Source of the DNA: Lutraria lutraria
Taxonomy: Eukaryota; Mollusca; Bivalvia; Venerida; Mactridae
Direction: 5' to 3'
NCBI GenBank assembly: GCA_964023205.1
Contig: OZ026842.1
Coordinates: 34,859,501 to 34,923,500, forward strand
Length of the DNA stretch: 64,000 nt
Both the position numbers and the translations under genes were made by a program. This document shows positions 1 through 14,500 of the stretch, one piece after another. Position 1 is the stretch's first letter; every line of letters begins with the position of its first letter. The notes under the pieces are model-generated. The model did no database searches, was not told the origin of the DNA, and worked only from the letters and a program-made list of their open reading frames with translations.

Positions 1-2337
1 TTAAGTAAACTTTTTACAAATCATGAAAACTGAAGCAACTCTTTTTGGGAAGTAAATTTCAAATGTTTTTGGAAAAACACTACATTGGATAAAATTTTAC
101 TACCAGTAATCATATCAATAATATAGAAAAACCCTATTAGTTTTACTGTAATGAAAATGTTATAAAAAGATTTCTGTGGCAGATACAGGCAGACATATTT
201 TGGCAAACTGAGTAAAAATGTGCTCCCAAAGCTAAATGCTGTGAAGATACAGAATGAATGAGTTCACATGGTAACCTCCACCTAAATGCACCAAATCATA
301 TTAATACTCCTTTCAACAGGCAGTCACCCCTATTCTTAAGAATGAACATTTTCTATTTGGTAAATAAGAATATGTCACAACATGTAAGAGTCCATTCCAT
401 ACCATAATCATAGGGGTGAATTGTTGATAAAAGCAGACAATGCTGTGGTGCAAACAATGAAGCCATTCTTAAAAACACAAAAGATATATTGGATCACAAA
501 GCACACAAAGAAGCACAAAGTGTCATAAAGCCCCTTCTATCGCAGTTTGGACAGTCCGATGGTGACATTTGGCTCTTGTACATAATTTGAAATATGTAAG
601 GAGCAAACTGAATAGTCTTAAGGGTTTTTTTTAATTTGAAAAGACATAAATGTTTCAAAGCTAAACCAAAGCAGACACATTAAGGCCATGAGGTTGAAAA
701 ATGAGTTTAAACACCTGTTCAAGACTATATAATAAAGTAATTGAATTATCAATTTGGATCAAATTGACCAACTGAAAAGCAGCATTCAAATTCCATCAAT
801 GGCAATGATGCAGTTTTTGAACTGACCAATGGCAACATTGTAGTCTTCAAACTGACCAATAGCAAAGTTGCATTTTTCAGATGGACCAATAGCATGACTG
901 CAATTTTCCAAGTCATCATGGAAAGACTATGGTCACCATATCAACCAATGGCAAGATTTCAGTAAATTGACTGAAGGTATGAATTGCACCCTTCAACTTG
1001 GCTCCAAACTCAAATTTATAACCTCTGAGTCAAAGTTATAGGCAGATACATGACTACATGTACAATGCATCAACAAAAACATAGGGGAAATACATGTATA
1101 ACATAAGTACATGGATGTGAAATAACCAAACAACAATGATGCAAAAACACATATATTTGAATAAAACAACACAGCAATAAGGTATTGACATGTCCGCTCC
1201 CAGAAACACTTACTTTCCAAATACAGTGTCGTCATCATTAAATCTAACAATTGTAACAAATGTGAACTTAAACAATATAAACCACTATATCTAACATGAC
1301 ACAGTACTTTTAGGACATTTTTTTGTAATTCAAAAAGACCACCATTCAAAAATTAACTGTCAGCTGTATTCCAACCAAGGGTATGAAATATGTCTAAATA
1401 TTTGACAAGAATTATTTTTGACAAAATTCTAATACAGTGAAGAATATTAATATATTTTTAAAGGCCCAGAGAATTTTTGACTTGCACTGTTTTTGAAAGA
1501 TACTGTGGGAGACAGCCAACAAAATTGTTTTTAAACATGGTCAATTTCTTTTTGTCAATTTGAAGCTAAAACACTTTTACAATTCAATAAAAGAAAGCTC
1601 AAAACTGAAGAGAAATTTTGCACATGAACTTAAATATTGACAATACTTGACAAGGAAGAAATTAAAATGTAAAATAAGCATTTATAATTTTAATGCAAAT
1701 TAATGGAGCTAAATCACTAATCTGGGTGAACTATTTGAACAAAATTATATCTATACAGCTATTAGGTGCATCATATTTAGTAATAACAGTGAAATGTTTG
1801 GTTTAACACTATCAGTAGTCACTTAGCCTCATACAGCAGACAAGATGACTGAATCTATTCTCCTGGTTTATCCACCAGTACAGTCCTGTCTCCTTGCAAT
1901 GCCTAGCTTTAAACCAGAAACCTTGGTTTAGTTTTAAGCTCTACTGACTGAGTTAATTATAAAGGAGCAGGAATGCTGAAATCAGCTAGGTTGCACTTTA
2001 GCCAACTGTACAGGTTGATTCTAAAAATGTTTCTACAAAACTTATGAATGATACCATGTAGTCTCTAACAAGACCCTCCCGTTAATTGTAACCTCCAAAA
2101 CACTTAATTACAATACAATAAATCATGCTTCTAAGTTCTAAATACGAAGAAAGAAAATTGTACAAATGGAACATAATCGATTTATTCTTAATTAAGATTT
2201 TTACACTACACAACATGTAACAAAATAATGATAGAATTCATGTACAACAAGATAGTCAACACTTTATCAAGATATGTGGACATTTATACAACATTCTTGA
2301 AATATTCCATTTAAATTTATAACTTAAGACAATATAC
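1..2337. other. ANKMY1 3' side: no exon recognised
   Basis: AT-rich sequence without any ORF resembling the missing MYND finger. Positions 770-960 hold about five degenerate copies of a unit of about 35 bp, each with a CCAAT core. It is probably intron. Confidence 0.6.
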
Positions 2338-2527
2338 CTTGGGCCTTTAAGACTGTCTGTTTCGCGGTAGTTGTTAGGAGCTGACCCACTCTTTGGACCC
2401 TCAAATTTGACCATGGGGCTTTCCCCAGAGGCAAGGTGCTGATTACGTAGAAATTTGGGCTTCTTTGCATCGGGTGGAAGCTGGGCCCCAGCCCCAATGT
2501 AGACAAAACCACTGCTAGGGCTCACAC
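2338..2527 (-). CDS. ANKMY1: ANKMY1 exon 14, last exon seen
   Basis: Residues 911-974: [36 protein letters not shown], then a proline- and serine-containing tail. Acceptor TTTTATAG, donor CAAG/GTATAT, phase 2. Low conservation; accepted because the entry phase completes the split codon of exon 13. Downstream exons with the MYND finger are expected beyond the window. Confidence 0.8.
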
Positions 2528-5500
2528 CTATAAAAGTAAAACAAAAATTACAACTACATAATAATTATTGAAGTCAAATAAATTTAATTCACAATTTACA
2601 TATAAAGGTGAACACTCTAAAACTTGAGGATTAACTGTTAAGGCAGGATGCTCTAGCTAATTATTTTTATTTCTCAATAAAAAATGGAGAATACTGTACA
2701 AGTAAAATATAAATGGGTAAACAAAACTCAGTTCCATGGAATGACATAAAGACATCAGTTACAGCACTGAGTTGACCTGCACAACAGTCAGTGAGAGTGT
2801 TTTTTCCAGCAACAATTAAAATGCATGAAAATTAGAGCAAGAGCATTCTCACTTCTACAGGCAATTGATCCATTTGGACAATTTTCTTCAGTAAAGATGT
2901 ACACAGGGGCAGAATTGCTTTCCCTAGCAGTAATTTTCAAATACAAGCTATTGGTTGAAATAAAATATAACTTACTTCGGACACCTTCCCTGTTTTCATC
3001 GTCCATTCGTCTTTTCTCTCTATCAACAGCTTTTGTTCGCAATATGTCACCAATGTGTTCAAGTAATTTACGTCGGTTTATGAAAGTTTCACGCTCTGAG
3101 TGAGTTAAAGCATGATATGGGGTTTTGGCGATATGCGTATCCTAGAATTAAACAAAAGGTAGCAATTAAATAAAACATAACACAAGTTACATTACGAAGA
3201 TAAAAAAAATCATCATAATTTTTACCCTATACATCATTTGGTTCAAATTAAGAACATCAAGAGCAGTTGCATTCTTAAGATACCAGGGACTAAGGTTATA
3301 AAACTTTAAATCAGTGCCGGTTACATACTCAAGTCTAATTTTCATACTAAGTAACCTATTCCGTATAATTTGTATACATTGTATTTACAATATGTGTAAG
3401 TAAATATCATACTCAATACTAACTACTGAGCAGAATACAGTTTGAAAGTACATGACATTGTTATACAATTTATCAAAATTAACTTTGAAAATTAATATTA
3501 AAATAAAAAAATAAAAACTTGAGCTGGCAGACTGATCTCAAGATTTATAATCTTAGGACCATTTTCTGTTCAAGAAATTGATAAAAAAAACATCAAATGA
3601 GATCAGGCTTAAACAAAGTCATTACAGAAGTTGAATTAAAAGTTTAAGATAGCATAGTTTATAATCTAAACACAGAAATAAAAAGATGTGTTTTATAAAC
3701 ACCATGCCCCTCCGGGTGCCCTTTAATTTGAAAATGCACAGGTCCTGTAGAGATTGTCATGATGAACTAAGATAATTTTATGAAGTTTGATGATTGTAGG
3801 TGGTAGCCTTTTGATTTAATAGGCAAGGTTAAAGTTTGTTACAAACAGACAAATAGACAAACAGAGAGACCAAAAACAATATGCCCCCTATCTATTGATA
3901 CAGGGGCATAAAAAGTTAAACATAATGACGATGGTTAATAAGCCTATAGTACATGAATACTGGTAATAAAGGTTTGTTCATGAAAAATCATTTGTTGAAA
4001 GTTTTGTGAAATTGGTAATGAATGTGACCACAATGTGGAGTACATCATTCATCAAAGTCAATAATGTTTGACTCTTAACACTGAAGATTGTAAGAGGCAA
4101 AATGTGATGTTTTAAACACATAAAATGTAAGGGGGCGGGGGGCTCCGCAGTTGAGTGGTTAAGATCTCTGACTTGTAATCATTTTACGTCTCTGCTGTAT
4201 GGTTCAATCCCATTTAAGTGATCAAATTTTGTAAGCAAGGAAGATATTTAGTTAATTTACTGAAGGTCGGGGTTCTACTCAGGAATATGCCCAGGAAAGT
4301 CCCTAAATGACCCAACCTGTTGGTGCAACATTAAACCCTATAGTGCAAAAAAATGTAAATGTCGCTAAAAATAACTTATTCTAAAAATACTGGAAGTAAA
4401 ACAGCCCCCACATGCTCAATTTTCACAATTCTAAGGCTGAACTGTAGACACAACATTTATGTTCATGCGATACTTATTTTTAATACATGCATTTTTTGCA
4501 GTGTAACTAAGCAAAATTAAGTAGAGGTTATATCAAACTTGACCTATTAAAGTACCAGTGTATGTACAGGGAGGAAATTGGTGTTATAATGTATGAAATT
4601 TGAAAACCAGAACAAGATATCTCAGGCCAATGTATGTAAGCTCTTTACAGCTTCATCTACATACACTAGTTCAAAGTAGCATAGCTTAACATAAAGCTGG
4701 CGCCTCCACAATTGAGTGCTTAAGACCTCTGACAAATAATCACTAGTCCCTCATATCTCAGTGAGGTCGTATCTGATTCAGGACAAAATTTCACATGTAA
4801 GGAAGTTGTCTAGCTAGCTTACAGACGATCGGAGGTTCTACATACTATTAGGTAGATGCTTGGGATCTTAGTCCACTGATGAAGCAAGAAAGTCACTAAG
4901 GACTTTGTCTGTAACTTCAGTGAATAACAGATTACAAGAAGCTATTGTAATTCTGCTGGATGAATATGTATGGTTGAACTTTCAATATATCACAAACATA
5001 CCAGAATCTACATTCATCATAAATCACACCACAATATATAACAATTAGTGAGATGATGGAACAAGTGATTGGGCATTATTACAACAGAGAGAATACTAAT
5101 TTACCTGATGATGGAAAACAAAGTCTGATAAAAATATTATATTTATAAGTCACATATATATCTATGAAGGCCTGGGGCCCATTTCATCAACATGTCATAG
5201 CTATGATGTGTCTTATCTTAAGTAAAAAACTTATGACGGACTTACAACAAAAACTAGGTTACAATGTTGCAAGACACATTGATAAAACGGGCCCCTGATG
5301 ATAAAATAATGTGATTTTTGTGTTTAAAAAACACACTAACAGCAACCAGTTTGCTCCAAAGATTTGTCAGATTTCAAATAATCAATGACATTGTATGTAA
5401 AACTCTGGATAGCCAGTAGTTTCATTATATTATGAATGAAGTGTAGCTGGTTAAATGATAATTTACAGAAAGTTCAAAAAGACACAACCTCTGCTAGCGC

Positions 5501-8500
5501 ATCAGTAATATCTATACAGTGTGAAATTCGCTTTCGTGTTAATGAAACCTCAGCTCATGTAATGGTAATATCTACACAACATGAATTTCTCTTTTGTGTT
5601 TATATACAACTACAACTAGTGCAATGGTAATTGTTTTTCCTGCATGTGTTTCTTGATAACAAATAAACAATAAATTTGATCTATCATTTGTTCATGTTTC
5701 TACAATGGTTAAAGTTAACGCAATGTAGAATTTTAGGACATGAAGTGCTTACCTGATGAAACATATAATAAGCGTAATCTACAACGGTTCCCATGTTTCG
5801 TTTTGGCCCAATAGGAATGGGTGCCAGCACATTAGCACATGCTCGAACCAGTTTGTCAATCTATGGAAAAATACAAAAGTAACATATTAAACAAGCATTT
5901 AGCTTACTAATAGGACAAATTTGTGAATGAAGACTATAATGTTCAACTACTACAGCAAGTCTTCAATACACATTTTTATTTCCCAGTATGATACCTAATC
6001 AATCTCATCTATCATTATGTCAGAAATTTGAAGCCTGAATTTAAAAATAACAAACACTGTCATAAAACAGAAGAATACTCATTAAGTACAGATATGGAAT
6101 GAAATATTTGAAGAAAATAATTCTACAGTATGTTAATTAATAACATTAATAAAACAAAAACTGCTCACTAAAGCAGTACTATGGTAGCAAGGAATGTTGC
6201 ATTTTGAATAATTGAGATAATTGTAAATCATTCTATGCCATCCAACAATCCCGTTGAAAAACAACCTAGAAATAAATCAGTAATATGCGACAACTAAGTG
6301 AGTACTCACTAAATTTATTCTCCCGGCTATTGGACGTCTGTATTCATACTCTGTGTTTGTTGCTGCACACAGGGCACTGCCCACTCCGTGAGTTAAAGGT
6401 AAACTTACATCATTACCATAAACTAACAATTCATCTATGGACTGTAAAAAAATCAAACATGAAGTAAAGAAGGCAATAGGAGAAGTTCTATCACAATGTA
6501 ATTTGAAATATCCCTCTTAACATGGCAATAAGTAAAATAATCGAATTAAATGAAGAGAATTAATGAACTACATTTTATTTCTTATTTTCTAGTAATTCCA
6601 TATTTCAAATCTGTCTTCAGAATTTTTACACCAGGACAATCTTATATTTTGATAATAATATCCCCAGTATGTATTTCATAATTATGAAGTTCAAATATAA
6701 TTATTTCGCCTTTTTTCTTTGTATTTTTCATAAATGGTAAAACTTTTCATAGCATCCACTTCAGTAATTCATCCATCACATTAATACAACCACCTATTTC
6801 CAAACAGGTATTCAATGTTTTTCTATATTCTAAAAGTTTCTTCCATATTGATTTTTAACTCGTTAATGAATCCACCTTAATATTGGGACCATGTTTTAGA
6901 GTCCAATAATTGGTCTTTAATATGGAGATTTAGCTGTAGTATTAAATAAGAGGCAATTTTAATCTGAATAAAAAAACACTAATAAAATTATCAAATTCAT
7001 TTACCATGTCATTTCCACTTGCTATACATAATGCCAAGGGAGAGAATCCACTACACAGTAAACTGGAGTTAGCGCCGTGTTCAAGCAGCAAACGGACAAC
7101 TCTTGTGATGTTCTGAAATCAGATAAATAGTTAAAAAGAATGAAATGGGTATAGGTACAATGTTCTAATGTTCCTTAGCAGTCTGAGAATTCTTTTTAAG
7201 ACTCTTGATAGTATTGTGTTAAGAGATGGTCTTTACACATCGGATATACAAAATATAATTTGAAGGACTATTCAAGTAATATAGACATAAAACATTCTTT
7301 TCTTCCCATTTTCTTGAAAAAAACAACAACAAGAGAGTTTATGATGGGAGAGGCATTTAATTAAGAGGGGTATTTATAAAGGGTGGAACTTTAATGAGGG
7401 GAGTATTATTTAAAAGGGGAATGGCTTTTTATAATGGGAGGCGATTTTTACAAGGGGAAGGACTTAAATAAGAGGGGGGTGAATTTCATGAAGGGGCATT
7501 CAAAAAAGACATTTTATAGTAACTGAAATATTAAGTTGCAATAATATTATCAATCTGCAGTTATATTTAAAATATGTAACAATGTAATACTAAACGTAAA
7601 GTAAAAGTTTTGCAATACAAATGTACCTTGTAATTATCATCCCGAGCACATGCAATATGTAATGGTGTTCGTCCACCAAGAAGTTCCTGACACTCTGGAT
7701 GTATTGGGTCCTTGATCCATTCATCCATCTGTAATTGAATAATACTTGGACTTCATGTTTTTGTTGACTTTGATTATTATACTAGCCTTTTTTACAACTT
7801 ATCTTAATTACTATCAGCACTTAAGTCCTGGGATCCTAAACATGTCTTGCAACTTACTCCAGGATCATAACAATGAGGTTATGAAAGGGGTATTTATAAA
7901 ATTTCTACTAGTGATCTATTTAGGATTGATTGAATTATCTGCAACTGCTCTCATATCAGGAGGCATAACACTAGATGGTCAGAGGACAACTACGGTGTAC
8001 CGTGTCTGCCAAAGTGCAGCTGTTCCGAAAACATCTTCAAACCAGACGAGTCCATAAATGTATACAACACCAAAGAGAATGATTTTAAAGTCAGAGATCT
8101 GAAATCAAGTACAGATTTATTGGCAGCTCACCCATCTATTGCATTTGCTAGACTTACCAAGTTTGTGTTCAAGAATGAATCGTCTTCGACAGCTCTAACA
8201 TCAGGGTCTGCACCAGCTTCCAGGAGTAACTCTGTGATAAGGACGCCTTCCTCTCCTGGGATGGCACTGGCTATGTGTAATGGTGCCAGACCTCCTTTCT
8301 GTAAAATATACAAAATATTTATACATATACTGAAAACAGGCATACCATAAGCAACCTATTTAACAACACCTATACCGCTTGCAAGACGAGGGCACATTAT
8401 ACTTTGTTAGAGGCTGTCTGAAATAAAATTGATTTTTCCTTTTACTCCTAGCTAGAGGGCCATGTAATTCCTGAGGGGACTCCATGCAAGCTAGAGGGCC

Positions 8501-11500
8501 ATGTACTTGCTGAGGGACCATCTGTACAACACAAAATGACACATTTTGATGGAAGCACTCAATCTTTATTTTTCATTTCCAAGATTATCCGATTACAGGA
8601 ATTGGTTTGTTCTTTCCTAAAAATACAGGGGGAGGCATTAATTAGGGTGGGAAATCATGTCTACCTTTTTTTTTTTGATGATTATCATTTTTCTTACCTC
8701 TTTTGGAAGTCTAATATCAGTGGAAGCTTCTTTTGTCAATAGAGACTTGACCATATCAACATCAGCAGCTTTTATAGCAAAGAACAACACCGGCATCGGT
8801 ACACCGGATGAATTAGGGTCAGCACCCCGACGTAATAAAAGGTCCAATGTAGCTTTCATTCTCTCTCTCCTATGTAAGTTAACAAAATGTATAATAATTG
8901 TAATTATTCTTTAACAAGGCAGGATGTTATTAAGTTCAATACTTTGAATAAGACCCAATGTTATTAAATTTATGTTTACAGACTATGTCAGAATGATGCT
9001 TGGCCATTGATTGATTCTAAAATAACAGAGCACAAACATCCAAACAAAAAAATGCCTGCTTACCATGTGTTAAATGTTTGAGTCACTGCAAACCAACATT
9101 TTTTTAAGAATGGCCTAAAGAAAAAATGTCCATACTTACTCATTCTTTATAACAGCGAGATGACGAACAGTTCCTAAATCAGCACTATTATGACTTCGTC
9201 TTCCCGCCACAACTTTTTCATTCATACTAAGCTGAGTCGCGCATCGTTCAATAAGTTGGTCAGATACTTCTATTTCATAATATTTTAAACTCAAGTTTGA
9301 ATCAAACTCTTCAACATCTTGATCACCGTCTGCTGCAACTTTTTCAACAGGTGGATTATTTAACTTGTCCTCTATTCGTACTTGTTGCTTCACATTTTGA
9401 ATATTTTTCATAGTTTTCTCAGAGTCACCTTGACCAGAATTGTCACCTTGACCTTCAGTTTGAAGGTCAGACGTTTGAGAATTTTTCACTTTACCTGTCT
9501 GCTTTTTGCTAAGAATACTTTTTGGAGTTACTTGCCCATGACTAGACTGGTTTGCTTGCTGATTGTTTTGCTGATTCTGGACTGGTTTTGATTTTTTATC
9601 ATCCTTTTGCTTAGTATTTAAGTCTTTAGGTTCTTCCAAGTATCTTTCTGCTATATTAAATCTAAAACTTTCCATAGGGTAAAAAAATATACACCCAGCA
9701 GACAACGCCGAGCATCCTTCATCAGAAAGTTTGTTCACGTCAGCTCCGTGGTTCAGCAAGCAATTTATAACATCAATATGCCAATTTACCTGAATAAACA
9801 AAATGGAAATACAATGTCATTATGACATTAAAAAGTTAAGAGACTAAGAACTTATTTGAGACACTTTTGTATGACAGTTGAAGTCTAAGACACAGTCTCT
9901 GCAGGACTACAAGTAAATTCAAGCCTGTTTTCCAAGCATAAACATACATGGGTATTAAGCAATCAGTTCATAAACCAATGTGTATCATCTTTGTAATTAA
10001 ACATGTAATTAATAATTATTGTTCAGCCACATTCTTTAATATCGTAGTAGGAAAGATCAAAACATCAATTTTCATACAAAGATTAGACATCAAAATTTCG
10101 TCATCTTTGATATGCAGATTTACATAAATCTATAAATATATTCATTCAGAAAGATTTCATGCCAAGTAAAGATTCATTTAACCAATAATCTTCTTATATC
10201 TTAAAATACACATATTAGGCTTTCCCATTTATCATATTCAACAAGGCATATTATAAATAAATTATATGGGGATTAATCTCGAGACAGGTTGTTTAAATAC
10301 CTTAATCCAAATTAAGTCAACTTTTATCATTATTCCCTATCATAAGCTGCGATTGACATCATCATGATAATGTAGTGCAGCATATAGGATTTGTATAGCA
10401 AAAAAATATTTTTTTTTCTTGTTGGAAGAATGGAACTTAAACATTCTGCTTCAATATTTTATTCAGGAAACAAACATTCAAGGCTTAGTGTCAAAGAATT
10501 GCGTCTGCTTCTGACCTTGAAAGTTATTTCACTTCGAAAACTATTAATAATTTGTTACATTCTAAGAGGCTCGCAGGGAAGATTGGGCCTGTGTCTATCT
10601 GCGTTGCCTCTTTAAATAATGTCTTTATTATCATTATTAATATAAACTTACTGTAGCACCAATAAGTGCAGTGTGACCATTGACGTCTGCTACATCAGGC
10701 GAAACTTTCCCAGAACTTAGTAAATCTTCAACTTTATTAACATTCCCTTCAGTGGCAGCTTTGATCAGCTCTTCAGATGCAACCTCAATCAGTCCCTTAC
10801 CCTTAAACTCATTCCTGTCCCCAGATAAGACCTTTTCAATATCAAATGATAAAGATTTCACACCATATTTATGTTTCTCAAAGTGTTTCTGCATTGAAAT
10901 CAAAGATGGTGTTTTATTCCACACAACTACTTTCTCAGTGTCTTGTTTAAAGTCTTCGGGATAAAACTCTTTGTCAAAAGCCTGCTTATTAACAGCTAAA
11001 CTTCTCGGATCTAAAGCAATATTGAATATACCACTGACTTTTTCTGTAACTTTGTTATCTGGTGCATACAAAATTTCTGGTTCTTTCAGCAGGCTTTCAT
11101 ATTTTTCTTGGCCCGTCGGTTCAGTTAAGGACAAATAATGAACATGTTCATTTGGATCATAATCAAACTCAGTATGATTCTTCATTGCAAATGCCTCTTT
11201 AATAGCGGAACCGATTTTAATTAATTTTTCTCCATGCCATAAGCCGACATCCTGGGTACCGTCAGGATAGGTCATGACCCCTGGACCCTCTCGTTCATCT
11301 TCCTCATACAGACCCTGAAAGGACATACGAGAATATAATAAAAAATACAATCATACATCTATAACTGTTTTTACAACAAATGGCAATACCAATTCATATT
11401 TGCTCCTAAGCTGAAATTAAAATCACCTTAATTTGGCTTCTTTGTAGCAGTTTTTGTCTTCCATGCTGTTGTGATATCAAAAAAATCTACAATATTTTTA

Positions 11501-14500
11501 CCATGTACAGAGCTAAAATCAGTGTTCCTTTGTCTCCAATGAAAAAAAATCCTTCTTTGACCATCAGCAGACAAAGTGTGAAGCAGAGAAAATAGACAAA
11601 TCCTTGCCGAAGCTTCCTTCCACCAACCTAAGGACTAAAAGACATGTCCGAGGAAAGAAATACCTTCGCAAAACAAATCCTATCAAATTGCAATAGAAAA
11701 ACATTGTCTGTTTCTTTGTTTCTAATCTACATCATCCATTAACTAAAAGCATTACCGAGGAAAGAAACACTCACTAAGAGGGAGTTCATCCAAAGTGGTC
11801 TTTAAATTTCAAGTCAAAATTGATACAAATCTAGCCGATGATTTAAAAAGTTAAAGCCTCAACACAAAATGAATGTGCTTCTGGTTGACAAGAGAAAAAC
11901 ATTGTAACTACATGCATGTGCCTCTTTTCATGAGGAAAGGCATAAAAAAAATCAGAAAACCATCTGTGATGTGAAAGAGATGGAGACAGAAAATGTGTGC
12001 TTAAGACGACCATAAATTATAGGAATTTATCCACATGATTGAGTGTTAAAGCCAGAAAAAAATAGTCATGTTTATGATCACATGACCCTTAAAAACTAGG
12101 GTAGGTAGGTAGGTCCCAAACCTTTTCCATTTTTTTCTAAGCATATCATAGTGCCACTTTTGAGGCATAATTTTTCCCAAATACTTTTGTTGTTAGACAC
12201 TTCTGTGGGCGCCAAAAACTGGGTCAGACAGGTAACTGGAAACATGGCTATTTTTACTTCTGGGCTTATCAGTGTGTAGATCATATTAAGTGACACATAG
12301 ATTCTACTTAAGAAATGCTTGAATTTCAATGTGACTACTTAATATAGCTGTGAAATAGAAATCACATTGTGCAGAAACATAAGAATTGAGCATTGACCTT
12401 TCAATATTTTTCAATTTTTAACAATGTCAATAAATTTGCTGAATAAATGACCTTGAAAAGAGAAAAGTAAATGAACACTTAAATATGACCTTGAACTTGG
12501 ACCTTTGCTGATTATATGACCTTGGAAATTGAAGGTGACTGACTCACTGTACCACCAACATTAATATATGACCTTAACTGTTGAACAAGTGAAGTCATAT
12601 CACTGTTAGTCAAGGAATGTAATTCAATGTGCCATTTATCTTACATTAATTTTCTGTTCTTAGATCAGTTTAGCATCCAATCAAGCTAAAATATTAATAA
12701 CAGGGAACAGTAAATTATAAAACTGAGTCTCAAGGTCAGTGAATGAAAAACTAGCAATCTGATTGGTTGTCCCTGAGTTCGGACATTTGAAATTAACCAA
12801 TGAGAAAACAGCATTTTGAGACTCAGTTTTATAATCTCGGACACAGATCTAAATAAACTTACCTCACTGGAGATAATAGGCTGCAAAATTGACTGAATGT
12901 TATCGTATTCAGACAATATCTCAATTGTCTTAAAAAATTATCAATATTTTGCACATTTGTAAAATATCCACAGCATTTTCATAAGCTAAATAGTAGGCAT
13001 GGCTTATCAGTTAATAACAGAATTGTTTTTGCATTTTTATTGATTAGTACTTCTTACTCAAATTTGGAAATAACTCCAAAATTGAAGATCAACTGGAATA
13101 AAATCCACAATACGAGTAACAGTCATCACTCTTTAACACAATATCTAATGATAACACACAGCCATCACACTGAGGAACAAAGATTGATTAAGATTACGTA
13201 ACATTAATAAGTATCTACCATGATATATCAAACTTGGCTTGCAGTTATTTTCTATACAGCAGAATTTGCCTTCTAATCAACTTCTTTATCAAAGAAAATA
13301 ACACATCAAACAATTTCTGTCAATAAGATATATTTTAGCAAATGTTGGTGCAGTGAATGTTTCTATATCATCAAACCACACAGTGCATGTAAAAAACTTA
13401 TAACTTCCAATAGGTATTTTGACAAAATACCAGTCCTGACATAATATATGACCTTTTTGCATCACTAAGGCCTCCCTTAAACAAAATTGGTACATGTTCC
13501 ACATAGATTGTTCTGAAAATGTGGCCATTTTATACAACATATTCGCTACAATACTTAAAAACATAAAAAAAGACCCAAAAAGATATTAAACCAAGTTGGA
13601 CATTATGTTTAGTTGATTCGATTGGTTAGGTACCTGAAACAAACATTTTATTTTTATAGCCTAAGGAGCTAAATATTCTTACCTCATATTTACTGCCATT
13701 TGCAAACTCAAACATTCCGTATCCCTCTTTTCTGTCCATATAAAAAGTTCCAGAAAATTTTGAACCATCCCACCATGTGTATGTTCCGAAACCATGACGA
13801 CGATCTTGAAAGAATTTGCCTTTGTAACTCTGAAATATTTTTTATTAAACAATATCATCATAAATAATTCATTATCAGAATTTCCATGCATCATAATCAT
13901 TTGCAGCTTACTCCAGGTAGACTCATGATAAATACTACAGTGCAACCTCTCCAAAGCAACACCCTTTGGGAGTACAGGGATTTTTCGGGGGCGATTTTAT
14001 AGCCGAAATTCGGTCATATTCCCGATGGAAAATAGTATCTTTTTTCCCAATTCACAGACAAAAATTCCCAATCCCCCCCCCCAAAAAAAAAATATATATA
14101 TATTTTTTTTTAAATTTTATAACTTCATTAACATCACTATTGGTAGTAAATACATTCTGCTACTGTTTTATGTGTAAGTAAGTAGAATAAGTTGAACATT
14201 GCAAAAATTGTAGTTATGCATTTTTTCCCAATTTTGATTAAAACACCGCAAAAATTCCCAATCCCAAGGGTATGGGTCATATTCCCAAAATACCGAGAAA
14301 AAACCCTGGAGTACATGTGTATAGTGGAATTGGTTAAATTCATAGTTAAACTGTGCAGTGGGAAAAAAGCATACTGTTGTTACTGGGAGGTTGTTGCTCA
14401 ACAGAGGGCCACTCTGGAATGGTTGAACAGTACTTAGTTTTTTATATTTCGAAAAAGGGTCATGTGCCATATTAATCTCCTTCCAGTGATTCAGTGACCT

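Larger units (their letters stand above)
3142..5752. other. ANKMY1 intron 12, repeat-rich
   Basis: No coding sequence. It contains the ggggcat-type dispersed repeat (3705-3912) and two tRNA-headed SINE copies (4129-4360 and 4690-4935), described separately. Confidence 0.7.

Noticed and set aside
2256..2337. Read-through end of ANKMY1 at 2256
   Set aside because: The sequence beyond 2338 loses any character and begins at a consensus donor; treated as intron.
4170..4215. tRNA gene
   Set aside because: A- and B-box-like sequences are present but no cloverleaf; it is a SINE head.
7957..8096. A possible extra ANKMY1 exon between exons 8 and 9 (acceptor TTTCAG near 8098)
   Set aside because: In the required phase it reads a hydrophobic non-ankyrin peptide and lacks a good donor in phase 0; exons 8 and 9 already join in phase.
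10680..10964. 94-codon plus-strand ORF
   Set aside because: Antisense of ANKMY1 exon 5.
13679..13954. 91-codon minus-strand ORF overlapping ANKMY1 exon 4
   Set aside because: Wrong frame; the adjacent frame gives clear MORN repeats.
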